The translations under genes were made by a program, and so were the position numbers. Below are positions 34,204-42,690 of a DNA stretch of 64,000 nt, in pieces. How positions within the stretch are numbered: position 1 is the first letter of the stretch; every line of letters starts with the position of its first letter. Origin of the DNA: Nitrospira sp. (lineage in GTDB: Bacteria > Nitrospirota > Nitrospiria > Nitrospirales > Nitrospiraceae); the NCBI GenBank assembly GCA_024760525.1, contig CP060500.1:62001-126000 (forward strand), written 5' to 3'. The notes below the pieces were generated by a model. The model saw only the letters and a program-made list of their open reading frames with translations. It was not told where the DNA came from and did no database searches.

Positions 34204-34221
34204 CTGTAAGCTAGCTCACAG
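34204..34221. promoter_or_regulatory. Crp-type operator, one mismatch
   Basis: CTGTAAGCTAGCTCACAG differs from the 2448 site only in one arm base of TGTGA-N6-TCACA. It is 110 bases before the arsM start and ~100 bases beyond the merR operator, so it may couple arsenic genes to the Crp-type regulator. Confidence 0.5.
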
Positions 34222-34331
34222 AAGCGAGAGGCTTTTCCCTGTATATGGACCTATACACGTATCTCGATAGACGTAGGATCGATATAAAAAGAACAGATCT
34301 TTCACGAAAAGTAGTGTCACAAGAGGAGACT

Positions 34332-35519
34332 ATGCTGATCGATGACATCACCCAGAAAGTCAGTGACCGGTATGCGCGGGCTGCCGCGACAGGCGAGCAG
34401 ATGTGTTGTCCGACGAGTTACGACCTCCCAGAATTGAAGTCGTTTATTCCGGACGAGGTACTCAAGATTTCCTATGGGTGCGGCACGCCAGCCGGTTTAA
34501 AGACCGTCCGTTCCGGCGAGACGGTCCTCGATATTGGTTCCGGTGGAGGAATCGACTGCTTCGAAGCCTCACGCCTGGTCGGACCATCCGGGCATGTGAT
34601 TGGCATCGATATGACGGACACGATGTTGGAGATCGCGCGCCGCAATGCGCCGATCGTAGCAGTCAATCTGGGCTATGCCTCCACGAATGTGGAGTTTCGA
34701 AAAGGGATGGCGGACGCGATGCCGGTGGACGACAACGTGATCGATCTCATCATTTCCAATTGCGTCATTAATCTGGCACCGGATAAGCACAAGGTCTTCC
34801 GTGAGATGTTCCGTGTCACGAATCCAGGGGGACGTTTTACGATTTCCGATATCGTGTCGGACCAGCAGGCCCCGCAATACCTGATTCATGATGCAGAGAA
34901 ATGGGGTGATTGTCTCTCAGGTGCGTTGACGCTCGCGAACTATATTGCCGGTATGGTGGAAGCCGGGTTTCTCGGTATCCATCTCGTCTCATTCTCTCCC
35001 TGGCAGGTCATCGACGGCATTCACTTTTTCTCCGTAACGCTGACCGGCTATAAACTCGCGGCGCAACCCACGGACCCGACCGCTTGTTACGCGACACTTC
35101 GGGGCCCCTTCAGCCGCGTGGTGGATGAATGTGGCATCAGCTACCCACGAGGGGTCTCACAGCCAATCGGGCCCGAGACGGCGCTGCTGCTGAGTCAGCC
35201 TCCGTTCGTCCCATATTTTGTGCTCTCCCATGAACCAATCTCGTTCGAACGATCCGATGCGCGCTGGTGGGCGGTGTTGCCCGCACAAGCCCCTTGCATG
35301 TGGAAAGGGGACTTCGCGCTATTCGCAGGACCGTTTCTCGAAGTGGCCGATGACGATCATCACGTCTATCGACGGGGAGCACCGCTGGAGGTGTGCTCCA
35401 AGACCCTCACGGTGTTGACAACCGAGGGGTACGCTCCGCATTTCGCGATCATCAATCGCGCTGGCCAACGTGTGAATGGCGGCGAGGTCACCTGTGCGCC
35501 CAATGGAGGCTGCTGCTGA
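34332..35519 (+). CDS. arsM: Arsenite S-adenosylmethionine methyltransferase with C-terminal extension
   Basis: 395 residues from ATG 34332 after AAGAGGAGAC. SAM motif VLDIGSGGGIDCFEASRLVGPSGHVIGIDMTDTML. The three As(III)-binding Cys of ArsM are present: Cys76 (GIDCFE), Cys144 (SNCVINLAPDK) and Cys194 (GDCLSGALTL). After ~260 residues comes a domain with extra Cys ending CAPNGGCC, which could bind metalloid. It methylates As(III), in the cytoplasm. It overlaps arsR (TGATG), forming arsM-arsR-arsS. Confidence 0.93.
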   Translation: MLIDDITQKVSDRYARAAATGEQMCCPTSYDLPELKSFIPDEVLKISYGCGTPAGLKTVRSGETVLDIGSGGGIDCFEASRLVGPSGHVIGIDMTDTMLEIARRNAPIVAVNLGYASTNVEFRKGMADAMPVDDNVIDLIISNCVINLAPDKHKVFREMFRVTNPGGRFTISDIVSDQQAPQYLIHDAEKWGDCLSGALTLANYIAGMVEAGFLGIHLVSFSPWQVIDGIHFFSVTLTGYKLAAQPTDPTACYATLRGPFSRVVDECGISYPRGVSQPIGPETALLLSQPPFVPYFVLSHEPISFERSDARWWAVLPAQAPCMWKGDFALFAGPFLEVADDDHHVYRRGAPLEVCSKTLTVLTTEGYAPHFAIINRAGQRVNGGEVTCAPNGGCC

Positions 35520-35887
35520 TGAAGTCCGACTCCACCGGAATTATGCTCACCGTGGACCAATGCGCCCTGACGCTCAAGGCCCTGGCGGACCACACGCGGT
35601 TGCGCATCCTGGAGTCGTTACTGGTTGAGGAGAAATGCGTGATGGACCTTGTGCGGTACTTACACTGTCCACAACCGCAGATCTCCCATCATCTCCGGAT
35701 TCTCCGAGATGCCAGATTAGTTGAAGGAATTCGGGAGGGCCAGCAGGTGTGTTATCGCATTGCGCCACGGGTTCAACACGTGCTGGCCAATCGGCAAGGA
35801 CGGGCGCTCAACTTCGGATGTTGCGAGCTGCGATTCCCGGACCCGGTGTTGAGCCATGGTAAGCATAGGACGCACCTCCTGACGTGA
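35519..35887 (+). CDS. arsR: ArsR-family metalloregulator
   Basis: 122 residues. HTH: ALADHTRLRILESLLVEEKCVMDLVRYLHCPQPQISHHLRILRDARLVEGIREGQQVCYRI. The usual ArsR C-x-C-x-x motif in the ELCVCDL helix is reduced to one Cys (Cys40), with another at Cys50, and a C-terminal Cys-Cys pair (FGCCELRFP) may complete the arsenite site. It starts with ATG overlapping the arsM stop by one base (TGATG). The regulator is inside the operon. Confidence 0.87.
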   Translation: MKSDSTGIMLTVDQCALTLKALADHTRLRILESLLVEEKCVMDLVRYLHCPQPQISHHLRILRDARLVEGIREGQQVCYRIAPRVQHVLANRQGRALNFGCCELRFPDPVLSHGKHRTHLLT

Positions 35888-35931
35888 TGGTGGATTTTCG
35901 AGGTGCTTCTCGCGTGCTCACGGAGACACAC

Positions 35932-36969
35932 ATGCCACTGACTTTACTCGGACGACAGAATCCTCTGGCCTCCTCCAATGAACAGCTCAAGGTGCTTATG
36001 AGCACAGGTGGTTGTCCTCCGTTCGAACGGCGTCTCGAGCAGGCCAGCCTCTTTCCGCTCCATGCCACGGGGATCACCATCCTTCAGATCAACGTCGGCA
36101 AACTCTGCAACCAAACCTGCGGACATTGTCACGTGGATGCGGGGCCGGATCGTACTGAAATCATGTCGGACGAGATAGCCGATCTCTGTCTCGCGGCGTT
36201 GGCGAGGACAGACATTCCCACCATCGATATCACGGGCGGGGCACCGGAGCTCAACCCGAACTTTCGCCGCCTGGTCAAAGGGGCCCGTGCGCTCGGCCGT
36301 CATGTGATGGATCGATGCAACCTGTCCGTGTTGCTGCTTCCCTCCCAAGCGGATCTGGCTGAGTTTCTGGCCGCCCACCATGTTGAAATCATTGCCTCGC
36401 TTCCGGCCTATCTTGCCAGTCAAACTGATGCGCAGCGGGGGAAGGGAATCTTTGAGAAATCCATCGAGGCCCTCACGCGTTTGAACAGACTCGGGTACGG
36501 GCGACCGGAGAGCGGCCTCGCCCTGAACCTTGTGTACAATCCGGTCGGCGCGTTTCTCCCCCCAAAGCAAGAGGCGATCGAAGCTCAATTTCGGAAAGAG
36601 CTCCGGAGGCGGTATGGTATCGAGTTTACCCGTCTCTATACCATCACCAACATGCCGATCAGCCGTTTTCTAGAGTTCCTGACCGAGAGTGGTAATTACG
36701 ACGCCTATATGGAACGGCTGGTCACTGCCTTCAATCCTACCGCTGCGGCAGGCGTCATGTGCCGATCGATGATTTCCGTGGGGTGGGACGGCATCCTGTA
36801 CGATTGCGACTTCAATCAGATGCTCACGCTGCCGGTCAAGGAAGAGATGCCGCGCCATATTCGCGACTTTGATCCGACCCGCCTCGGCACACGCAGGATT
36901 GTGATGGGCAATCACTGCTACGGGTGCACAGCCGGCGCTGGCTCGTCCTGCGGAGGAGCGGTCGCGTGA
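35932..36969 (+). CDS. arsS: Arsenosugar biosynthesis radical SAM protein
   Basis: 345 residues from ATG 35932, which has GGAG six bases upstream; ATG 35887 (overlapping the arsR stop) is the alternative and adds 15 residues. Radical SAM motif C-x3-C-x2-C in INVGKLCNQTCGHCHVDAGPDRTE, and a C-terminal SPASM-like Cys set (GNHCYGCTAGAGSSCGG). ArsS adds a 5'-deoxyadenosyl group to dimethylarsenite en route to arsenosugars. Third gene of arsM-arsR-arsS. Confidence 0.9.
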   Translation: MPLTLLGRQNPLASSNEQLKVLMSTGGCPPFERRLEQASLFPLHATGITILQINVGKLCNQTCGHCHVDAGPDRTEIMSDEIADLCLAALARTDIPTIDITGGAPELNPNFRRLVKGARALGRHVMDRCNLSVLLLPSQADLAEFLAAHHVEIIASLPAYLASQTDAQRGKGIFEKSIEALTRLNRLGYGRPESGLALNLVYNPVGAFLPPKQEAIEAQFRKELRRRYGIEFTRLYTITNMPISRFLEFLTESGNYDAYMERLVTAFNPTAAAGVMCRSMISVGWDGILYDCDFNQMLTLPVKEEMPRHIRDFDPTRLGTRRIVMGNHCYGCTAGAGSSCGGAVA

Positions 36970-37004
36970 TTCATTCCGCATCTCTATTACATGGAGATAT
37001 CTAC

Positions 37005-37853
37005 ATGCTGACATGGTTATGCTCGATCGTCCCCAAGAAGTCCCTGTTCCTGGCCGCATACTCGATCGCTGGCCTTCTGTCTCTCCCGGCATCAGCCGCC
37101 GATCAACTGACCGGAAAGCTCATCATCACCGGATCGAGTACCATAGCTCCGGTCATTTCCGAGATTGGGAAACGGTTTGAATCGGTACACCCCGGCACGC
37201 GGGTAGACGTGCAAACCGGTGGCTCCTCACGCGGCATCGCGGATGCTCGCCAAGGACTCGCTGATATTGGAATGGTCTCGCGTGCACTGAAGGAGGACGA
37301 GGGAGACCTCCATGCATTTATGATTGCCCGTGATGGTATCGGGATCATTGTTCATAAGGAGAACCCGGTCCAGATTCTCACCGACGAGCAAATCATCGCG
37401 ATCTATACGGGCAAGATCACCAATTGGACGGTGATAGGAGGGAAAGACGCGGCCATCACCGTCGTGAACAAAGCGGAGGGCCGATCTACACTTGAATTAT
37501 TCTTGCATCACTTCAAGATCAAGAATGTGGACGTGAGGGCTCAGGTCGTGATCGGTGACAACGAACAGGGAGTTAAAACCGTCGCGGGCAATCGAAATGC
37601 CATCGGGTATGTCTCCATCGGCACGGCCGAATACGATGAATCTCAAGGCGTACCCATTAAACTCCTTCCGATCGGAGGAGTTGCTGCTTCCACCGAAAAT
37701 GTGCGGAACGGAACCTTTCCCCTTGCCCGTCCTCTGCACATCATCACCCGGACTCCCCCTGTTGGATTGGCCAAGGCCTTTATCGGCTATGCACAGTCCA
37801 AAGCCGCGCATGACATCATCAAGGAGCAATACTTTGTCCCATTGGTCGACTGA
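37005..37853 (+). CDS. pstS: Phosphate ABC transporter solute-binding protein
   Basis: 282 residues with a signal peptide ending near PASAAD. PstS features: KLIITGSSTIAPVISEIGKRFESVHPGTRVDVQTGGSSRGIADARQGLADIGMVSR. It begins 35 bases after arsS. The binding loops TGSSTIAP and GGSSRG are canonical for oxyanion. In an arsenic island it may help separate phosphate from arsenate, but this is inference. It overlaps pstC by 20 bases. Confidence 0.9.
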   Translation: MLTWLCSIVPKKSLFLAAYSIAGLLSLPASAADQLTGKLIITGSSTIAPVISEIGKRFESVHPGTRVDVQTGGSSRGIADARQGLADIGMVSRALKEDEGDLHAFMIARDGIGIIVHKENPVQILTDEQIIAIYTGKITNWTVIGGKDAAITVVNKAEGRSTLELFLHHFKIKNVDVRAQVVIGDNEQGVKTVAGNRNAIGYVSIGTAEYDESQGVPIKLLPIGGVAASTENVRNGTFPLARPLHIITRTPPVGLAKAFIGYAQSKAAHDIIKEQYFVPLVD

Positions 37854-38688
37854 CGGTCTCCTGTGCTGGCTCTTGCGCGGCATTGCCACAATCGCCGGCG
37901 TGATCGTTGTGCTCATCGTGGCCTTCCTGATCGTGGAAGCGTTTCCCGTCCTCCATCACGTAGGTCTGCGACGATTCTTTACCGATCCTTCCTGGCATCC
38001 AGCCCAGGGCTTGTACAACCTCACGCCGATGCTGTGGGGTACCCTGTTCGCCATGGCTGGGGCGGTGATGGTCGCCACCCCACTGGGCATTCTCTCTGCC
38101 GTATTCTGCCACTACTATGCGCCGCCAGCCGTTGCCCGACCCTATCGGCGCCTGATCGAGTTGCTCGCAGGCATTCCATCTGTGGTCTATGGTTTGTGGG
38201 GACTCGTGGTGCTGGTCCCGCTGATTGGGGAGATACACCCCCCTGGACCCAGCCTATTGGCGGGTATCGTAATCCTCGCGATTATGATTCTTCCCACCAT
38301 CGCCTTGATGGCAGACGCGAGTCTGGCTAACGTGCCGCCACATTACTTGCGTGGCGCGGCAGCATTAGGTCTGCCACGATGGGCAACGGTCCAAGGAATT
38401 GTGTTCCCTGCAGCGAAATCAGGATTGTTCACCGGAGTCATCCTTGAGACTGGTCGGGCCATCGGCGAGACGATGGCGATTCTGATGGTCTGTGGGAACG
38501 TGGTCCAGACTCCTTCCAGCTTCTTCGACCCTATCCGGACACTGACCGCCAATATTGCCTTAGAAATGGCCTATGCGCTCGGTGACCATCGTTCCGCGTT
38601 ATTCGTCAGTGGGCTGGTCTTGATGGCCATGGTTGTGGCGCTTGCCGTCTCGGCGGAATGGATCAGTCGCGGGAGAATTTATGGCTGA
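37834..38688 (+). CDS. pstC: Phosphate ABC transporter permease PstC (TTG start)
   Basis: 284 residues from a TTG at 37834, with AAGGAG seven bases upstream; the open frame to the left is not membrane-like. Six hydrophobic helices, PTIALMADASLANVPPHYLRGAAALGLPRWATVQGIVFPAAKSGLFTGVILETGRAIGETMAIL being the ABC-permease loop that contacts PstB. Overlaps pstS by 20 bases and pstA by 8. Confidence 0.88.
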   Translation: MSHWSTDGLLCWLLRGIATIAGVIVVLIVAFLIVEAFPVLHHVGLRRFFTDPSWHPAQGLYNLTPMLWGTLFAMAGAVMVATPLGILSAVFCHYYAPPAVARPYRRLIELLAGIPSVVYGLWGLVVLVPLIGEIHPPGPSLLAGIVILAIMILPTIALMADASLANVPPHYLRGAAALGLPRWATVQGIVFPAAKSGLFTGVILETGRAIGETMAILMVCGNVVQTPSSFFDPIRTLTANIALEMAYALGDHRSALFVSGLVLMAMVVALAVSAEWISRGRIYG

Positions 38689-39544
38689 GACTCTGAGCCA
38701 ACCACAGAATTCCCGTGAATGGCTTGCATTCGTTCTCGTCTGGGGAGCGGCAGCGCTCGTGACCGCCACATTGTGCTGGCTGCTGGGGGACATCGTTCGG
38801 CATGGACTGAGCCACGTCTCCTGGACGTTTCTGACTGCCCCCCCGGAGAACGCTGGGCGCCGAGGCGGGATCGGCCCTATCCTGGTTTCGACATCCTTGA
38901 TTCTGGGAGTCTGTCTCGCTGTATCCCTCCCCATTGGTATCGGCACCGCCGTCCTCCTCGCCGAATTTACATCGGACCAAAGCCTGTTCGGGCGGATGAC
39001 CCGCCGTAGCCTCGACGTCCTGGCTGGTGTGCCGTCGATCGTCTTCGGCCTGTTCGGCAACGCGTTCTTTTGCAAGACGCTGGGGCTCGGCTTTTCGATC
39101 CTCTCCGGCGGGCTGACTCTGGCCTGCATGGTGTTGCCGATCTTGATCCGATCAACGGAGGAAGGGTTTCGCGCCGTGCCGACTAGTTACCGGATTTCCG
39201 CCGCGGCACTAGGACTGTCGCGCACCACAACCCTTGTTCACCTCTTGCTACCGGCAGCGGTACCCGGTCTCTTGGTTGGTCTGGTCCTTGGAGTCGGCCG
39301 TGCGATTGCCGAGACGGCTGCACTCATCTTCACAAGTGGCTATGTGGATCGGATGCCGGAGTCGCTGCTCGATTCCGGTCGCGCGCTGTCTATCCACATC
39401 TTCGATCTCTCCATGAATGTGTCCGGCGGAGACGCGAATGCCTATGCCTCAGCGCTGGTCTTAATTATCATGTTACTCGCCATCAACGGTACCGCCTCCT
39501 GGCTGGCAACATACGGGCTCCACCGAAAGGTCGTGACAGTATGA
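38681..39544 (+). CDS. pstA: Phosphate ABC transporter permease PstA
   Basis: 287 residues from ATG 38681 (GGGAG upstream). Six membrane helices and the conserved permease loop (IRSTEEGFRAVPTSYRISAAALGLSRTTTLVHLLLPAAVPGLLVGLVLGVGRAIAETAALIFTSGY). The start overlaps the pstC end by eight bases; the stop overlaps pstB by four. Confidence 0.9.
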   Translation: MAETLSQPQNSREWLAFVLVWGAAALVTATLCWLLGDIVRHGLSHVSWTFLTAPPENAGRRGGIGPILVSTSLILGVCLAVSLPIGIGTAVLLAEFTSDQSLFGRMTRRSLDVLAGVPSIVFGLFGNAFFCKTLGLGFSILSGGLTLACMVLPILIRSTEEGFRAVPTSYRISAAALGLSRTTTLVHLLLPAAVPGLLVGLVLGVGRAIAETAALIFTSGYVDRMPESLLDSGRALSIHIFDLSMNVSGGDANAYASALVLIIMLLAINGTASWLATYGLHRKVVTV

Positions 39545-40380
39545 TGCCGGTCGAACCCATTACAGGGTCGCGCCCCCGACATCCGCTCGAAGATCGACCT
39601 GCTTGCTGTGAGCCTCAACCCTTCGTTGCAATAGATCGGCTCAGCTTGCACTACGGCAACAAGCCGGTGTTTGAGGACGTGACGTTGGCGATCAACAAGG
39701 GATGCATCACGGCTCTCGTGGGACCGTCAGGATGCGGGAAGACTAGCTTCCTCACATGTTTGAACCGCCTGACCGATCTGATCGCCGGGTGTCGTGTAGC
39801 GGGACGTATCACCATTGATACCTTCGATGTGTTGGCATCGGAGACCGATGTCATCCGACTTCGTCGTCGCGTCGGCATGATCTTCCAGAAACCAAATCCC
39901 TTTCCCTTATCGATTCGGAAAAACCTCGAATTCTCTTTGCGCGAGCATGGGCTACGGAATCGAGAGCAGATGGCGCGGACGATTGAGAGCACGCTCCACG
40001 ATGTCGGATTATGGGACGAAGTCAAGGATCGCCTGGACTCGCCGGCCTTGGCCTTGTCCGGCGGCCAACAACAACGCCTCTGTATTGCCAGAGCACTGGC
40101 CCTTTCACCGGAAGTGCTGCTCATGGATGAGCCGTGTAGCGCACTCGATCCGCTCTCCAGCGGCGTGGTCGAAGATTTGATTGTGAGTCTGCGGGGACGC
40201 TATACCATCCTGATCGTCACCCACAACCTGGCGCAGGCTCGACGCATCGCGGACTATGCCGCGCTCTTCTGGGTTCAAAACGGAACGGGACGGTTGATCG
40301 AGACGGGAACCGCCAAGCAGATATTTGAAGAACCCCGTGATCCACTGACTGCGGCCTATGTCAGTGGAATGAGAGGATAG
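39541..40380 (+). CDS. pstB: Phosphate ABC transporter ATPase PstB
   Basis: 279 residues. Walker A GPSGCGKT, Q-loop IFQKPNPFPLSIRKNLEF, signature LSGGQQQRLCIARALA, Walker B VLLMDEPCSALDP, and H-loop THNLAQARR. The first ~30 residues form a family-unusual extension. Two or more Cys follow the ABC core start. Overlaps pstA by four bases. No phoU gene follows, unlike most pst operons. Confidence 0.92.
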   Translation: MMPVEPITGSRPRHPLEDRPACCEPQPFVAIDRLSLHYGNKPVFEDVTLAINKGCITALVGPSGCGKTSFLTCLNRLTDLIAGCRVAGRITIDTFDVLASETDVIRLRRRVGMIFQKPNPFPLSIRKNLEFSLREHGLRNREQMARTIESTLHDVGLWDEVKDRLDSPALALSGGQQQRLCIARALALSPEVLLMDEPCSALDPLSSGVVEDLIVSLRGRYTILIVTHNLAQARRIADYAALFWVQNGTGRLIETGTAKQIFEEPRDPLTAAYVSGMRG

Positions 40381-40497
40381 CCGCAGGCTGCTTCTTCGAT
40401 CAAGCTCTATCGAGTAGAGGGCGGCATGGGTAGCCTATCTGGGCGGCCTTCGGCAGAAGTCACGGGAGGATATCGATTACGTGGAGGCCTGCGTTGT

Positions 40498-41220
40498 ATG
40501 AAAGCAACTAACAGAGCAAAATCCCTCGAGACGGTCGTCGCCTTCAAATCTCTTCAGATTCAGATAGTGGAGGACAGCAAGCGCTCGAAGACTGCTCAAT
40601 TAACGTTCGATCGGGAGCCGGATAGTTCTCGTAAAGCACGGACTATGATTGTGAGAGAGAAATCTTTAGAAGCTTTCGATCCGGCCTCCCATGATTTTTC
40701 AACGATGGCGCACGTTGTCATGCTTCCCGTATTAGTTGCGGCACGCGAAGACTTGTCTGAAACGGAGGGAGGGAGTTCGGTTCAAATGGATTCTGGTTCA
40801 GGTTTCGATCAAGGTGGCATCACCACTCCAGTCAGTTCGGAGGAAGATTCGAATGGTCCCCATTCGGAACGGTCTCGATATGTCTATGGCTCCCTGATTC
40901 TTGATAGATCCCGGCATGAAGTGGTAGTACAGGGTCGGGAAATCGTATTGACCAGAAAAGAATTTGATCTACTTGAGTGTCTGCTCAAGTATCCAGGACA
41001 TGTGCGACCCCGAGAAGTTCTGCTGAACGCCGTATGGGGGTACGACTACTACGGAACGACCAGGACAATAGACGTCCATATACGCCGACTCAAGCAAAAG
41101 ATTCCCATGCTGAATCGAGCGATCGTGAGTGTGAGAGGTCTGGGATATAAGCTTACAGACAGAGCCATCAATGTTGGTACAGACCCATGGTGCTGTGCCT
41201 GCGGCGATCTGAAAGATTGA
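40498..41220 (+). CDS. PhoB-like winged-helix regulator with a degenerate receiver
   Basis: 240 residues from ATG 40498 (GGAGG ~11 bases upstream; ATG 40426 adds 24). The C-terminal part is a full OmpR/PhoB DNA-binding domain (YGSLILDRSRHEVVVQGREIVLTRKEFDLLECLLKYPGHVRPREVLLNAVWGYDYYGTTRTIDVHIRRLKQKI). The N-terminal ~120 residues keep only hints of a receiver (LQIQIVEDSK near the start, then PVLVAAREDLSE) with no clear phosphoacceptor Asp. The C-terminus ends with CCACGDL. It follows pstB by 117 bases, the place of PhoB in other operons. Confidence 0.75.
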   Translation: MKATNRAKSLETVVAFKSLQIQIVEDSKRSKTAQLTFDREPDSSRKARTMIVREKSLEAFDPASHDFSTMAHVVMLPVLVAAREDLSETEGGSSVQMDSGSGFDQGGITTPVSSEEDSNGPHSERSRYVYGSLILDRSRHEVVVQGREIVLTRKEFDLLECLLKYPGHVRPREVLLNAVWGYDYYGTTRTIDVHIRRLKQKIPMLNRAIVSVRGLGYKLTDRAINVGTDPWCCACGDLKD

Positions 41221-41307
41221 AAGGCATAGGAGAGTGCTTGAACTGAACACGATCAGCTTGTCCTAGGAACTACGTCAATCAGGGCGGGAGAAGTGTGATT
41301 CATATGA

Positions 41308-41697
41308 GTGGCCCGGTCTGGCCAGGAACTGTGGGAGTTGCGCGGGATCGCCGATTATCGGATCACCATTCTGTGGGGAACGATCTGGACGACCATCGGC
41401 GCTGGGCTTTCGGGATGGGTCGCCACCGCGATGGTGAAGACCTTCAGACAAGGACTCCTGGCGCCAGACACTCCTTCATCGCCCATCCTTGCAGCCGGCG
41501 TGCTGGCTGGCGCAGTCCTGTGGGAGCTGGTTGCTTCAAGGAACGGTTTGCCTGTTTCCACCGCCCATGCACTAACCGGCGCGATCGTCGGGGTAGGCCT
41601 CCTTACATTTGAGGCTGAGGGTCTAATGACGCGGGAGTTCCCCACCTGGGAGGGTGGGGGTGTGAGCGGGGAGCCGTCTGTTGGTCGCACGGTTTAG
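41308..41697 (+). pseudogene. PiT-family phosphate transporter fragment
   Basis: The central part reads as the last third of a PiT/Pho-4 permease: GIADYRITILWGTIWTTIGAGLSGWVATAMVKTFRQGLL ... LAAGVLAGAVLWELVASRNGLPVSTAHALTGAIVGVGLL. Normal PiT proteins exceed 320 residues; here no homologous sequence precedes GIADYR and the C-terminus after about 41625 is unrelated. So both ends are lost. It lies next to pstSCAB and at the left border of the defence island. Confidence 0.65.
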
Positions 41698-41956
41698 ACG
41701 ACTGACTGGTCACAGGCGCTAAGTCATCACTCGTTCAGCATGTGCCGGCTGATGGCTACAGACTTGCCTCAAGAAAGACTGCCTCTGACGGGTAGGTGTT
41801 CGGCCTGTTCAGACCGTCACGGTTAGGCTTTGGAAAGCACCCAATTTCAATCCATCGGGAAGGACAGTATCGAGTTTTCAACAGAGGCATCGAGATGTGA
41901 GACTGCCCGAGGTATTGAACTGTTCTTTCTGTGGAGAAAAGCGATCAACTGTCAGT
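41698..41956. other. Gap between PiT fragment and CBASS effector, nothing recognised
   Basis: About 260 bases with only short open frames lacking codon-like pattern. No terminator or repeat was seen. It probably marks the junction between the phosphate/arsenic region and the defence island. Confidence 0.4.
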
Positions 41957-42679
41957 TCACATCGCGAGCCATTTGGCATAGGCCCGGACATCAATCATCG
42001 GAACGGTTGCGCTACTCTGAAGCCGTGCAATGAGCTCCAGCAGGAACGCGGTTGCAGGTTTCCCCTGGGGCGTGATGGTGTAACACCCAGCCCTGTCCAA
42101 ACCAAATATCCCATGCGCCGCCACACAGCCTAGATCCAAACGGCGATCCCCTTGGCTTCGCTCCAATGCGTCGGTCAGTGGCTTCCCAAGGGCCGGGCTC
42201 CAGTTGCTCTCAAAGGTCAACAGTCCGCCCAGAATATGCGGCAAGGGTTTCGGTGGATAGACCCCGCCGGCGTGAGGAATTGGCAGGCTGGTTCGGTGGA
42301 GTTTGCGCACGCTTTCAACCTTAATCTGAGCATACTCCACCTCGCCCGCGTTGATGGCCTGCTTCGCTTCGAACACGCCATAGACGCTTTCTGCAGGGAC
42401 AACGATCTGACCTTCGTAGTCAAAGATAAATGGCGAGTACTGCCGGTCAAAGATCACGATGTCCATCTGCTGACTGAAAACCCCCTCGCTGTCGACGACG
42501 TGAGACTTCTTGGCCTGATAGCGCTGGGGGAGATATTTTTGTAGCAGCTCAAGCCACACGTGCTCGCTGGCATCACCCTTGGTCGTCGAGTGCCCGAACG
42601 ACTCCCGGGCGCGCGCGAGGCGATGTTCGATGTCGTCGTGGAGATTCGCCAATAGTTTCGCAAGGGACCAGGTGTTCAT
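41957..42679 (-). CDS. DUF6602 PD-(D/E)XK-like protein, candidate CBASS effector
   Basis: 240 residues. DUF6602 pattern: HSTTKGDASEHVWLELLQKYLPQRYQAKKSHVVDSEGVFSQQMDIVIFD ... VVPAESVYGVFEAKQAI. Asp73, Glu104 and Lys106 form the D...ExK core of PD-(D/E)XK nucleases, with an upstream helix Glu39. The C-terminal ~100 residues (ILGGLLTFESNW ... LLELIARLQ) could be a ligand or dimer domain. It is the last gene of the CBASS operon, 11 bases after the CD-NTase, where the effector normally lies. DNA cleavage on cyclic-oligonucleotide binding is inferred. Confidence 0.75.
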   Translation of the reverse strand: MNTWSLAKLLANLHDDIEHRLARARESFGHSTTKGDASEHVWLELLQKYLPQRYQAKKSHVVDSEGVFSQQMDIVIFDRQYSPFIFDYEGQIVVPAESVYGVFEAKQAINAGEVEYAQIKVESVRKLHRTSLPIPHAGGVYPPKPLPHILGGLLTFESNWSPALGKPLTDALERSQGDRRLDLGCVAAHGIFGLDRAGCYTITPQGKPATAFLLELIARLQSSATVPMIDVRAYAKWLAM

Positions 42680-42690
42680 TCATCCACCCG

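Noticed and set aside
41830..42133. Short open frames left of the DUF6602 gene
   Set aside because: They overlap the antisense 3' end of the DUF6602 gene and are not protein-like.
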